Of a stretch of 10,487 nt of DNA, positions 1 to 6,662 are shown piece after piece; position 1 is the stretch's first letter, and each line of letters opens with the position of its first letter. The translations under genes were made by a program, and so were the position numbers. The stretch covers positions 16,758-27,244 of the forward strand of contig PQAG01000125.1 in NCBI GenBank assembly GCA_003104895.1, in the 5' to 3' direction. Below the pieces are notes generated by a model. The model saw nothing but the letters and a program-made list of their open reading frames with translations, had not been told where the DNA came from and did not search any database. The stretch comes from Nitrosomonadales bacterium (lineage in GTDB: Bacteria > Pseudomonadota > Gammaproteobacteria > Burkholderiales > Sulfuricellaceae).

Positions 1-126
1 CACGTAAAAGGCGCGGCCGAACTCGAAAATTCCCCACAGGATCAGCAAAAAGATGAAGGCGATCAGGGCAAACTCGATGACCGTTGCCCCCCTCTCTTTT
101 CTGCCTTTATCCAATCCGCTCATCAT
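1..126 (-). CDS. Second TadE-like minor pilin (5' part only)
   Basis: Partial gene; the first 42 codons are present and the rest lies beyond base 1. The start is the ATG at 126-124, preceded by a GGAGA Shine-Dalgarno 5 nt away; a second ATG follows directly. The product has a short basic leader, then RGATVIEF and a hydrophobic stretch (residues about 18-34) ending FEFGRAFYV. This is the TadE-family pseudopilin pattern: cleavage expected after Gly13, with Glu18 at +5, by a TadV-type peptidase, then a membrane helix. It starts 16 nt after the tadE stop, so it is in the same transcript. By position it could be a second TadE or the TadF-type partner; the part that would decide is missing. Family assignment is secure, the exact name is not. 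Confidence 0.85.
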   Translation of the reverse strand, partial: MMSGLDKGRKERGATVIEFALIAFIFLLILWGIFEFGRAFYV

Positions 127-142
127 GTTCTCTCCGGCAGCC

Positions 143-610
143 CTAGTTCATGTAAGGCATGGCCGCCTGTACATTGATCCCGCTGTTCCCGCCCGCATCT
201 GGGAGCGGCGTGCCAAACGACCAGATCCACCCCATGTTGAAACCATCGATGTGCACCCGCACATATTCCGGTCTCGCGCCGCTCCCCCAGCTGCAACTAC
301 CACCGCCGCAATCTATCCGCACATTGCCGGCATTCAGCGCGACCGCAGCACTTCCCACATGATTCACCACGCCTGCCGAATTGGCGCTCTGCCAAACCAG
401 GTCGATACACTTGCTCTCCTGACCGGCGGCCCATGGCTGGAGGGAAAGGCAGCGCGCCCCGTCCCGCGCCGCCTTTTGCATTGCACTGTAATACCAGAAG
501 GCCCGCCCGATCTCGGTTATACCCATGGTCAGCAGCAACAGAAACACCATCAGGAAAGCGAACTCGACGATTGCCGCCCCCTTTTCGCATCCGTTTCTGT
601 GTGTTTTCAC
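143..610 (-). CDS. tadE: TadE-like minor pilin / pseudopilin
   Basis: 155-residue TadE-family protein, an inner-membrane pseudopilin of the Tad pilus machine. The leader carries EKGAAIVEFAF: predicted cleavage after Gly11, Glu16 at +5, then a hydrophobic helix at about 17-31 followed by GRAFWYYSAMQKAARDGAR, typical of TadE proteins. The C-terminal two thirds is a periplasmic domain with Cys54, Cys68, Cys101 and Cys106, which could form disulfides. The start is uncertain: GTG at 610 sits 10 nt after a GGAGG, while an in-frame TTG at 616 sits only 4 nt after it; GTG is preferred and the difference is two residues. It lies 23 nt after the tadG stop and 16 nt before the next TadE-like gene. TadV is the expected processing enzyme, as shown for TadE in the Aggregatibacter system. 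Confidence 0.88.
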   Translation of the reverse strand: MKTHRNGCEKGAAIVEFAFLMVFLLLLTMGITEIGRAFWYYSAMQKAARDGARCLSLQPWAAGQESKCIDLVWQSANSAGVVNHVGSAAVALNAGNVRIDCGGGSCSWGSGARPEYVRVHIDGFNMGWIWSFGTPLPDAGGNSGINVQAAMPYMN

Positions 611-633
611 GAACAAAGAACCTCCCTCATGCC

Positions 634-2172
634 TTAGCGGTACAGCCTGATTTCAGGGTAGGTCGTCTCCATGATCGTGGTGACGATCTCCGCGAGCTCC
701 CCATGCAGCATATCCTGCGGGCCATTTTCATCTGCCTTGAGCTGCAAGAAAAATTTCCCGATGGCCTCGATTTTCACCGGGCTTCCCGTCCCTCCTGCTA
801 CCGGGCAACCGCTGGCAATGCCGACACTAACCAGACGCCTCGGCTGGATCGCCGAATCCGCCGCCACCTGATGAGCCGCTTGCGGGGGGGTGAAATAGGT
901 CGTGTCCGTCTGGCTGTAAGGCGATTTCCAGGGCGAGAGATTCGGGTAGGCCGTATCCAGGCCCGGCGGCTGTTTGACCGGATCAGGCTGGGTGCGCAGC
1001 GGCGGTGCTGTCACAACGGGCGCAGGAGTCCAGGACAACGGCGCAGCAACATAAGACCACCACACGCTCTGGTCGTTTGTTGTCGTCCATACCACGCCGC
1101 CGTCATTTGTCGTTCCCCCTTCCACCGGATTCCAGGCAGGTTCCACCGCGCCTGAAGTGCCGTTTGCGGCGGCCTCAAACGAAAGGTTGGTTGCGGGAGT
1201 GGCCCGGGTAATCATGATCTTGTCGTTCTTCTTGTAAACCCTGTTCGGATACCACTCGGCCAGTGACTGCTCGGTCGGACCGCCCTCCATCCACCTGTCA
1301 GCCAGGGTGGGTGTAAATTCCTTGATATTCTTGTCGGGCGGGCAAGTATTGAAATCGAGATCGTTTGGCAGGCTGGCGTGATATTCGTCAAAACGCGTAT
1401 TGAAGGCGCGCGCAATTTCCGGCCGGGCCGACTGTGTTATCGTGCACCGCCATGTCGGAAGAGGATAGCAGGGGGTCCTGCCAATGCAGATCAAACGCTG
1501 GAACGTTGGAACGCCAATGGAGGAAACCCCCCCGCAACCTGTCGATCCATCGGCGCTTGGATGGAGATAGCCCACATTCCCCGGACCGACTTCGCCGGAT
1601 GGAGAAGGCACAAAGGAATAGGAGCGGCCTACCTGGAATCCCAGGTTGGCTTTTGATGTGTCGCCGCAAATGAAGATCGGCAGCATCTCGCATGAAGTAC
1701 GCCCGGCCACGGCAAGCGCGCGGGATGCGGCCGTGTTGATGCCGATAATTCCGGCAAAGAAGCTTGAGAGCCCATTCGCTGCGGCATCGACACGGATATA
1801 AAAACAGAGTCTTGGCACAGTCTGGCAAGTTGCACTTGCCGCCGCCCAGTCCGCCGGGAAGGGTGTTGAGGCGAATTGCACCGTGATATCTTCGTCTTTA
1901 AGCTGATTGGCCACCAGCATGAATTCGTTGGTTCGTGCCCCTAGCCGTGCATTTGCGGCCGCAGCAATCAACCCATCCGGCAAACCGTTCAGTTCTCTTG
2001 CCCCGCGCAGCGCCCCGGCATCCGCGGCATTCTGCAACTGGCTCTTGACGATATACAAACGCCCGAGATCGAATACCAGCGCGGCAAAGGCAAAGAAGGC
2101 CACGAGGGAAAAAGCGACCATCAGCATCACCGCCCCCCCTTGCTTGCTCCTTGTGTCGCCAACGTCAAACAT
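634..2172 (-). CDS. tadG: TadG-like minor pilin-associated protein with embedded phage-type module
   Basis: 512-residue TadG-type protein. Residues 1-60 form the Tad N-terminal region: QGGAVMLMVAF, a membrane helix at about 14-35, then ALVFDLGRLY and QNAADAGALRGA, the usual Tad signature. There is no Glu at +5 after the Gly pair, so processing by TadV is not expected; TadG usually stays as an anchored protein. The remainder should be periplasmic and has ten Cys residues. Residues about 307-364 carry a module with VYKKNDKI, GTSGAVEPAWN and DGGVVWTT that looks like phage tail/carbohydrate-binding-type repeats (see findings), followed by a Pro/Thr-rich stretch (about 380-415). No von Willebrand MIDAS motif is seen, unlike many TadG proteins. 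The start is well set: AAGGAG lies 6 nt before ATG 2172. It follows a 274-bp gap and precedes tadE by 23 nt. Three 7-base G/C runs lie within the gene. Confidence 0.88.
   Translation of the reverse strand: MFDVGDTRSKQGGAVMLMVAFSLVAFFAFAALVFDLGRLYIVKSQLQNAADAGALRGARELNGLPDGLIAAAANARLGARTNEFMLVANQLKDEDITVQFASTPFPADWAAASATCQTVPRLCFYIRVDAAANGLSSFFAGIIGINTAASRALAVAGRTSCEMLPIFICGDTSKANLGFQVGRSYSFVPSPSGEVGPGNVGYLHPSADGSTGCGGVSSIGVPTFQRLICIGRTPCYPLPTWRCTITQSARPEIARAFNTRFDEYHASLPNDLDFNTCPPDKNIKEFTPTLADRWMEGGPTEQSLAEWYPNRVYKKNDKIMITRATPATNLSFEAAANGTSGAVEPAWNPVEGGTTNDGGVVWTTTNDQSVWWSYVAAPLSWTPAPVVTAPPLRTQPDPVKQPPGLDTAYPNLSPWKSPYSQTDTTYFTPPQAAHQVAADSAIQPRRLVSVGIASGCPVAGGTGSPVKIEAIGKFFLQLKADENGPQDMLHGELAEIVTTIMETTYPEIRLYR
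1081..1254 (-). other. Embedded phage-tail/CBM-like module inside TadG
   Basis: Encodes TadG residues about 307-364. Visible order: WYPNRVYKKNDKIM, then ATNLSFEA, then GTSGAVEPAWN, then DGGVVWTT. The GTSG..EPxW...DGxVxWT pattern with a preceding W..N..Y..GD-like strand is familiar from phage tail fibre and structural proteins and from small carbohydrate-binding-type modules. Assignment is by eye only; boundaries are approximate. Confidence 0.6.
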
Positions 2173-2235
2173 CCTTATCTCCTTACTTAACTGCAGACGT
2201 TCAGGCTATCCTGCACCTGCGCGCGGGGGTGCAAA

Positions 2236-2283
2236 CGGTCATGGCAAATGAGCATCCCCAGATCATGAAACTCGCCATGACCG
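2236..2283. repeat. 10-bp perfect inverted repeat in the tadG leader
   Basis: CGGTCATGGC at 2236-2245 and its exact complement GCCATGACCG at 2274-2283, separated by 28 nt. In the minus-strand transcript this would be a hairpin beginning roughly 64 nt before the tadG start codon. There is no T-run after it, so it is not an obvious terminator. Confidence 0.7.
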
Positions 2284-2285
2284 CT

Positions 2286-2310
2286 CCCCCACCCTTGCCC
2301 TCCCCCACCC
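2286..2310 (-). other. Predicted G-quadruplex motif
   Basis: On the minus (transcribed-sense) strand the order is G3-T-G5-A-G3-CAA-G3-T-G5: five G-runs of three or more with loops of 1-3 nt, well inside the usual G3+N1-7 rule. It would be present in the mRNA between the lipoprotein and tadG. The same G-runs can instead pair with the C-rich segment at 2362-2373. Confidence 0.65.
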
Positions 2311-2349
2311 GTTGCCTGAGCGCAGCCGCCCGTTGCCTGAGCGCAGCCG
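2308..2349. repeat. 21-bp perfect tandem duplication
   Basis: Two identical, directly adjacent 21-bp units at 2308-2328 and 2329-2349, each beginning CCCGTTGCC and ending GCAGCCG. Non-coding. Copy number could vary between strains. Confidence 0.9.
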
Positions 2350-2400
2350 AAGGCAGGAGAAGGGGGGCGAAGGCTCACTGCGCGAGTTTCACGTTAAACC

Positions 2401-2436
2401 GCAAAGGCGCCTTGCGCTACGGGAAGCGTCCTTTGC
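2401..2436. repeat. Hairpin just downstream of the lipoprotein gene
   Basis: GCAAAGGCGC (2401-2410) pairs with GCG-T-CCTTTGC (2426-2436) with a single bulged T at 2429 and a 15-nt loop. It starts 11 nt after the lipoprotein stop in the transcript. There is no U-tract after it on the minus strand, so it may stabilise the 3' end or attenuate rather than act as a standard intrinsic terminator. Confidence 0.5.
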
Positions 2437-2446
2437 CCCACCAGGC

Positions 2447-2749
2447 TTACCTGGGAGTCGCGGCCGTCCCTAACGTGCTGCTGACGCCGCCCCCAATCCC
2501 GATGTTATAGATGTTCACTGGCTGCGGCCGCTCGAAACCCTTGTGGTAGCGGTCAACCAGCGCATCGGCGCTCTTGCCGTCAATCGTTTCCACCGGGCGC
2601 TTATCCTGGGAAGCCTGCGGATGCAGCGTTTGCTGTGCCCTTGCCATCTCCACCGCCGTGCCCATCTGAGCATCCAGATTGGGCGCCGGCGCCGCGCATC
2701 CGGCCAAGAGGATTAACAAAGCAGGAATGATTACTTTTGTCCGGTTCAT
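2447..2749 (-). CDS. Small outer-membrane lipoprotein of the Tad locus
   Basis: 100-residue predicted lipoprotein. The leader MNRTKVIIPALLILLAGC ends in a lipobox (LLAGC, Cys18), so lipidation and outer-membrane sorting are expected (Ala at +2, no Asp). The mature part is polar, with IDGKSADALVDRYHKGFERPQP and then NIYNIGIGGG. The start is clear: GGAGG, 5 nt, ATG. It begins 11 nt after the secretin stop, so it is cotranscribed with cpaC. By position and character it could serve as the secretin's pilotin or partner, the job of RcpB/CpaD-type or TadD-type proteins, but no resemblance to those is visible and no TPR is present. Function is inferred from context only. Confidence 0.85.
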   Translation of the reverse strand: MNRTKVIIPALLILLAGCAAPAPNLDAQMGTAVEMARAQQTLHPQASQDKRPVETIDGKSADALVDRYHKGFERPQPVNIYNIGIGGGVSSTLGTAATPR

Positions 2750-2760
2750 GATTGCCTCCC

Positions 2761-4323
2761 TTATTTAAGCTGGTGACCGTCGGCCGCAGGTGCAGCCGAC
2801 GCATCAGGCGCAGTCTTCTCTGTCTCCGCCTTCCCTTCCAGTTGCCCGCCCAAGAGGAACTCGGAACGCGTCGGCTCCTTGAATCCATCGGTCGGCAGCT
2901 TGTAGTCAGGCGCCAGGGGCTTGATCAGGCGCGGCGTCACCACGATCAGCAGTTCGGTTTTCTTTTTCTGGAACTCGCTGCTGCGGAACAGCGCCCCGAG
3001 AATGGGAATCTCACCCAGCATCGGGAAACGGTTGATCTGTTCGCGCACATCATCCTGGAGCAGGCCGCCAATGGCCAGCGACTGCCCTTCGCGCAGCTCC
3101 ACCGTGGTTGACGCGCGCCGGGTGGTCAGTGTGGGCACGAGAACCGCCGCGCCAAGACCGGATGTCGCCACATTGGTGAAACCGACCAGGTCGGTCACTT
3201 CTGGCAGCACCCGCATATGGATGCGCCCGCCCTCGAGCACAATGGGCGTAAAACGCACCCCCACGCCGAACTGCTTGCTTTCAAGACCAATCGTGCCATT
3301 AGCTTGTGGGACCGGGATCATGATCTCGCCGCCGGCCAAGAAACTGCCCTCCTGGCCGCTGATTGCCACGATATTGGGCTCTGCCAGGATTTTGACCAGA
3401 CCGTCACCCTTCTCGGCATCAATATCGACGAATTTGGTCGTAACGCCGGGCTTGGTAGCGGTAGCCATCGCGGGTCCCACCAAGTACTGGTTGGGCAGGC
3501 TCACCGTCTGAGTCGTGCCGCCAACAACCGTGGTCGTTGTAACATCTCTCACCAGGGGATTAACCAGGAATTTGCTGATGATGGACCAGCTGATGCTGTC
3601 GCCTATTCCCGCGTGATCCAGGCCAAAGCGCACGCCCAGCTTTTCCAGAGCAGTGCGGTTGATCTCGGCGACCTTCACTTCCAGCATCACCTGCTGCACA
3701 CCGTCGACCGTGAGCATGTTGACCACTTTTTTGCCTACAAAAGCATCAGCCAGATCGCTCACCTTGCTGGCGGTCATGGCGTCAGGCACGTGCCCTTCCA
3801 GCACCAGGCTCTCGCCCATGGAGCGCACCCTCACGTCCGCCTGCTTGACCAGTTTCTTCACTTCGGAGCTGAATGCGCCCATCTCGCGGCTGACGTTGAC
3901 ATCGATCAGCGCGGCCGTTCTTCCCTGCTTGTCCCAGAGCATCACGTTGGTCGAGCCGAGTGTTTTGCCCAGGACATAAAGCTGTTTGGGGCTGAGGACG
4001 AGGACGTCAGCCACCTTCGGATCGCCCACCGAGAGCCTGGCAATGGGCGCAACGAGATTGATCAGATGGGATTTGCCGATGGTCACATCCAGTTCCGTCA
4101 CCGTTGCGAGTGGCGCTTCTTCCGCGCCGGTTTTTTGCACGGCTGGCGGCGCAGCGGTTTTTGGCGCGGGCCGGCTTGCCTTGGTTTTTGCCGCTGCCAC
4201 CACAATGGGCGCCTCGGTTGCAAACACACTGTGCACCATGCCGGCGCCAGCCATGGCCAGGGCGATTGCCCCAACCACACCCCGCAACGACACCTTACCG
4301 GAATATAGCGTAGTCGTTCTCAT
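2761..4323 (-). CDS. cpaC: Tad pilus outer-membrane secretin CpaC/RcpA
   Basis: 520-residue secretin forming the outer-membrane channel of the Tad machine. A signal peptide covers about residues 1-35, cleaved near VFA/TEA. A Pro/Ala/Lys-rich linker (about 40-72) leads to the RcpA/CpaC N-terminal domain (about 77-145, with GKSHLINL and GDPKVADVLVL), a BON-like stretch (about 150-206, with VRSMGESLVLEGHV), and the secretin domain from VMLEVKVAEINR (about 212) to IVVTPRLIKPL (about 470). The secretin signature RFPMLGEIPILGALFRS lies at about 432-448. The tail is Ala/Glu/Lys-rich. Two adjacent ATGs exist; the second (4323) is 6 nt after GGAGG, the first (4326) only 3 nt, so the second is preferred. 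It lies between cpaB (45 nt upstream) and the lipoprotein gene (11 nt downstream). Length and domain order are normal for the family. Confidence 0.95.
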   Translation of the reverse strand: MRTTTLYSGKVSLRGVVGAIALAMAGAGMVHSVFATEAPIVVAAAKTKASRPAPKTAAPPAVQKTGAEEAPLATVTELDVTIGKSHLINLVAPIARLSVGDPKVADVLVLSPKQLYVLGKTLGSTNVMLWDKQGRTAALIDVNVSREMGAFSSEVKKLVKQADVRVRSMGESLVLEGHVPDAMTASKVSDLADAFVGKKVVNMLTVDGVQQVMLEVKVAEINRTALEKLGVRFGLDHAGIGDSISWSIISKFLVNPLVRDVTTTTVVGGTTQTVSLPNQYLVGPAMATATKPGVTTKFVDIDAEKGDGLVKILAEPNIVAISGQEGSFLAGGEIMIPVPQANGTIGLESKQFGVGVRFTPIVLEGGRIHMRVLPEVTDLVGFTNVATSGLGAAVLVPTLTTRRASTTVELREGQSLAIGGLLQDDVREQINRFPMLGEIPILGALFRSSEFQKKKTELLIVVTPRLIKPLAPDYKLPTDGFKEPTRSEFLLGGQLEGKAETEKTAPDASAAPAADGHQLK

Positions 4324-4368
4324 CATGAACCTCCCTCTTGTTCAACCTGTTTACCCAATTCGACCCTG

Positions 4369-5265
4369 TTATTCCTTTTCCGTCTTGAAGGTCCCCGTCG
4401 AACGCTCCGTTCCGCGGATGACCTCGATCTGAACTGTCGCGGGAGCCGCCGCTGGCTTGGGTTTGCCCACAGCTACGGCGCGTTTTACCTTAACAACGGG
4501 TTTTTCCGCAGCCTGGGCAGCGGGATGTTCCGCTGCCTTGGCTTCAGCAGGCGCAGTAGAGCCGCTCAGCAACTCAGGCTTGCGCGCACCGGTAGTCGAG
4601 GCAGGCGTCAGGTCGACCTGGTTGCGCAATACCAGCGTCAGCGTTCCCACGCTGCGAGCCAAGTCGATTTTTTCGGCTTCCTCTGGTTTAACCTCCAGCG
4701 TCACAGCGCTCACGACCTTGGGCTTGGTCTGGTCTGTGCTGGCCTCCTGGGCCACGGCCAATACCTTGATGCGTTCCAGCACGATTTTGGAAATCTGCTT
4801 GGATGGGTCCCTGGATTTCTCGTCCTGCGTGTTCACCAGGATATCGACGTAGTTGCCCGGCAAGGCAAAGCCCGCGACGCCGATGATCTCGTTGACGCTG
4901 ACCGTCATCGCGCGGCTGCCTTCAGGAATCAGCGACGACAAACCTGCGGCTGCCCCTACCGGAGCGAGCTTGGCCTCGAGGATCGGCTCCCCCGCCTGAA
5001 CATTCATCTTGATGACACGCCCGGCCAGTTTTCCACTGTCGGTGAACGAACCGTCCGGGACGCTCTCCTTGGGCCAACCGACCATGCGTATGAGCTCCGG
5101 CGTAAGCGCCGTTCCCAGATCAAGCTGTTTGGCCGCGACTGCTACTTGCACGCCCCCTCCCTGGGCGGGCTGATGTTCCGCCACCCAGCGCTTCGCCATG
5201 AACATGGCCGTGCCCCCGGCAGCAATCGCAACGAGTAATACAACAAGCGCTCTAACATTTTTCAT
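4369..5265 (-). CDS. cpaB: Flp pilus assembly protein CpaB/RcpC
   Basis: 298-residue periplasmic or inner-membrane-anchored partner of the Tad secretin. An N-terminal hydrophobic helix spans about residues 5-23. An SAF-type domain follows (about 38-103; AAKQLDLGTALTPELIRMVGWP, then AGRVIKMNVQAGEPILEAKL), then the RcpC domain (about 112-222; IPEGSRAMTVSVNEIIGVAGFALPG in two blocks, GNYVDILVNT, RIKVLAV, VTLEVKPEEAEKIDLA). A low-complexity Ala/Pro/Lys linker (about 226-277) separates a short C-terminal strand, VQIEVIRGTERSTG. The start ATG has AAGGGGAGA upstream. It sits 45 nt after the ATPase gene and is followed by cpaC. It is a complete, ordinary family member. Confidence 0.95.
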   Translation of the reverse strand: MKNVRALVVLLVAIAAGGTAMFMAKRWVAEHQPAQGGGVQVAVAAKQLDLGTALTPELIRMVGWPKESVPDGSFTDSGKLAGRVIKMNVQAGEPILEAKLAPVGAAAGLSSLIPEGSRAMTVSVNEIIGVAGFALPGNYVDILVNTQDEKSRDPSKQISKIVLERIKVLAVAQEASTDQTKPKVVSAVTLEVKPEEAEKIDLARSVGTLTLVLRNQVDLTPASTTGARKPELLSGSTAPAEAKAAEHPAAQAAEKPVVKVKRAVAVGKPKPAAAPATVQIEVIRGTERSTGTFKTEKE

Positions 5266-5310
5266 GGTCGATCTCCCCTTATTCCCAACAAAATTGTCTT
5301 TGGTTCTCGC

Positions 5311-6630
5311 TTAGGTAAAGTCGCTGAAGTAGTTGAACCATGCTTTCTCCATCAGGCCACGGGAAAGTGCAGGCGCCATTTCCTCATAAGCCGCGATATC
5401 ACGAACCTGCCTCACCAGATCCCGGGGGTAACAGGCGAGCAGTGGCACTTTTCTGGGCATGTGAAATTCATTAATCAACTCTTGCACTGAAGCCTTGCTG
5501 AACGGAATATCAAATTCCGCGCAGACCTGTTCAAATACGCGCGTGTATTCACTCTCCGTCATTTCAAGGACATGGACCTTGTAGCCTATCCGCCGCAGGA
5601 AAGCATCGTCCGCCAGGTCTGTCGGCTTCATATTGGTCGAGAACACCACGATGACGTCAAACGGCACTTCGAAACGTTTGCCGGTGTGAAGCGTCAGGTA
5701 ATCGACCCGGCGGTCCAATGGGACGATCCAGCGGTTCATCAGATCGAATGGGCTCACCCGCTGACGGCCAAGGTCATCGATCACCAATATCCCGCTGTTG
5801 GCCTTCAATTGCAGCGGAGCTTCGTAATACTTGCTGACAGGGTCAAATTCCAGATCCAGCATGGGGAGTGCCAGCTCCCCCCCCGAAACAACTACCGGCC
5901 GCATACAGCGCACCCAGCGCTGATCCTGGAAACTGCGCCGTTCCAGTTTTGGCCGCGCCGGTTCGTTATCCACTGGCACAGGTTTGTGCACCAAGGGGTC
6001 GAATAACTGAATGATGTGGCTGTCGATTGCAACGGAGTAAGGAATATCCACGTCGCCGTGCAGCAGTTTCATCATGCGCTCTGCAAGATAGGTTTTGCCG
6101 CTGCCCGCATGCCCATACAGGAAAATTGCCCGTCCCGAATTCATGGCGGGCCCGATCTGGTCGAGAATGGAAGGACGGATGACAAAATCCCGGAAGACAT
6201 CCCGGACGCGGGTCCGTGAAATCAGCATGCTCTGCAATGCCTGCTTGCGCATCCGCGCCACATAATCGGGCCATGCCACGGGTGCCGGCCCGATATACTG
6301 ATTTTTTTGCAGGAAATCCTGAGCCTGGCGCAGGCCCAGATCGGTCAGGCCAAAGACATAGGCAAGCTCGTTGCCCCCGCCCGACCGGATCTCGATGAGT
6401 TGCTGATGGCGAAGCCCATCCAGCAATTCTTCAATAACTGGAATTGCAAGCTTGGACCGGCCGGCCAGTTGCATCTGGCTAAGAGGTCCGGCGGCATAAA
6501 GCGTCTTGACAAGAAGCTCTTCCAGAACTGCCGGAGCGAGCCCTGTTTGCGCGACTGTTGCCGGCGCCCCTTCTGTGATATCCGGATGCTCCGAAAGAAC
6601 GGCATCCGAAAATTCGTGGGCTAAATTCAC
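5311..6630 (-). CDS. AAA+ ATPase with N-terminal winged-helix-like domain, Tad-locus associated
   Basis: 439-residue predicted cytoplasmic ATPase. Residues about 33-105 look like a winged helix (LEELLVKTLYAAGPLSQMQL, then LDGLRHQQLIEI and a GLTDLG end). The AAA+ core follows: Walker A GHAGSGKT at 173-180, Walker B ILVIDD at 281-286, a sensor-1 Asn in FSTNMKP (about 333) and Arg residues in FLRRIGYK (344-351) that fit an arginine finger. It is unlike the pilus motor TadA (a secretion ATPase) and unlike TadZ (ParA/MinD type). The start is GTG 6630 with a G-rich Shine-Dalgarno (AGGGGG) 4 nt before. It lies between tadV and cpaB with gaps of 32 and 45 nt, so it is part of the operon. Chaperone-like remodelling or regulation of the pilus genes are both possible; neither is shown. 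A G8 run lies at 5877-5884. Confidence 0.88.
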   Translation of the reverse strand: MNLAHEFSDAVLSEHPDITEGAPATVAQTGLAPAVLEELLVKTLYAAGPLSQMQLAGRSKLAIPVIEELLDGLRHQQLIEIRSGGGNELAYVFGLTDLGLRQAQDFLQKNQYIGPAPVAWPDYVARMRKQALQSMLISRTRVRDVFRDFVIRPSILDQIGPAMNSGRAIFLYGHAGSGKTYLAERMMKLLHGDVDIPYSVAIDSHIIQLFDPLVHKPVPVDNEPARPKLERRSFQDQRWVRCMRPVVVSGGELALPMLDLEFDPVSKYYEAPLQLKANSGILVIDDLGRQRVSPFDLMNRWIVPLDRRVDYLTLHTGKRFEVPFDVIVVFSTNMKPTDLADDAFLRRIGYKVHVLEMTESEYTRVFEQVCAEFDIPFSKASVQELINEFHMPRKVPLLACYPRDLVRQVRDIAAYEEMAPALSRGLMEKAWFNYFSDFT

Positions 6631-6662
6631 GCTACCCCCTGGTTATTTTTTAAACAGTCTAT

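Larger units (their letters stand above)
2266..2391. repeat. 126-bp palindromic element with 10-bp terminal inverted repeats
   Basis: The ends are TGAAACTCGC (2266-2275) and GCGAGTTTCA (2382-2391), perfect complements. Inside, C-rich sequence at 2293-2305 is largely complementary to G-rich sequence at 2362-2373, and TGCCT (2334-2338) to AGGCA (2351-2355), giving a nested palindrome. It also contains a 21-bp tandem duplication and a G-quadruplex motif on the minus strand. No coding sequence. It resembles a dispersed intergenic palindromic repeat or MITE; copies elsewhere in the genome cannot be checked here. Confidence 0.5.

Noticed and set aside
143..616. TTG at 616 as the tadE start
   Set aside because: Only 4 nt from the GGAGG and a rare start codon; GTG 610 at 10 nt is preferred, though not proven.
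2187..2378. Minus-strand open frame with a repeated GCAQATG peptide before tadG
   Set aside because: The peptide repeat only reflects the 21-bp tandem duplication; no ribosome-binding site, and low-complexity composition.
2401..2436. Intrinsic terminator after the lipoprotein gene
   Set aside because: The hairpin is real but no T-run follows on the minus strand, and tadG/tadE belong to the same system, so it is kept only as a structure.
3217..4308. 363-codon open frame on the plus strand opposite cpaC
   Set aside because: Antisense shadow of a clear secretin gene in GC-rich DNA; the His/Gln/Arg-rich product has no family features.
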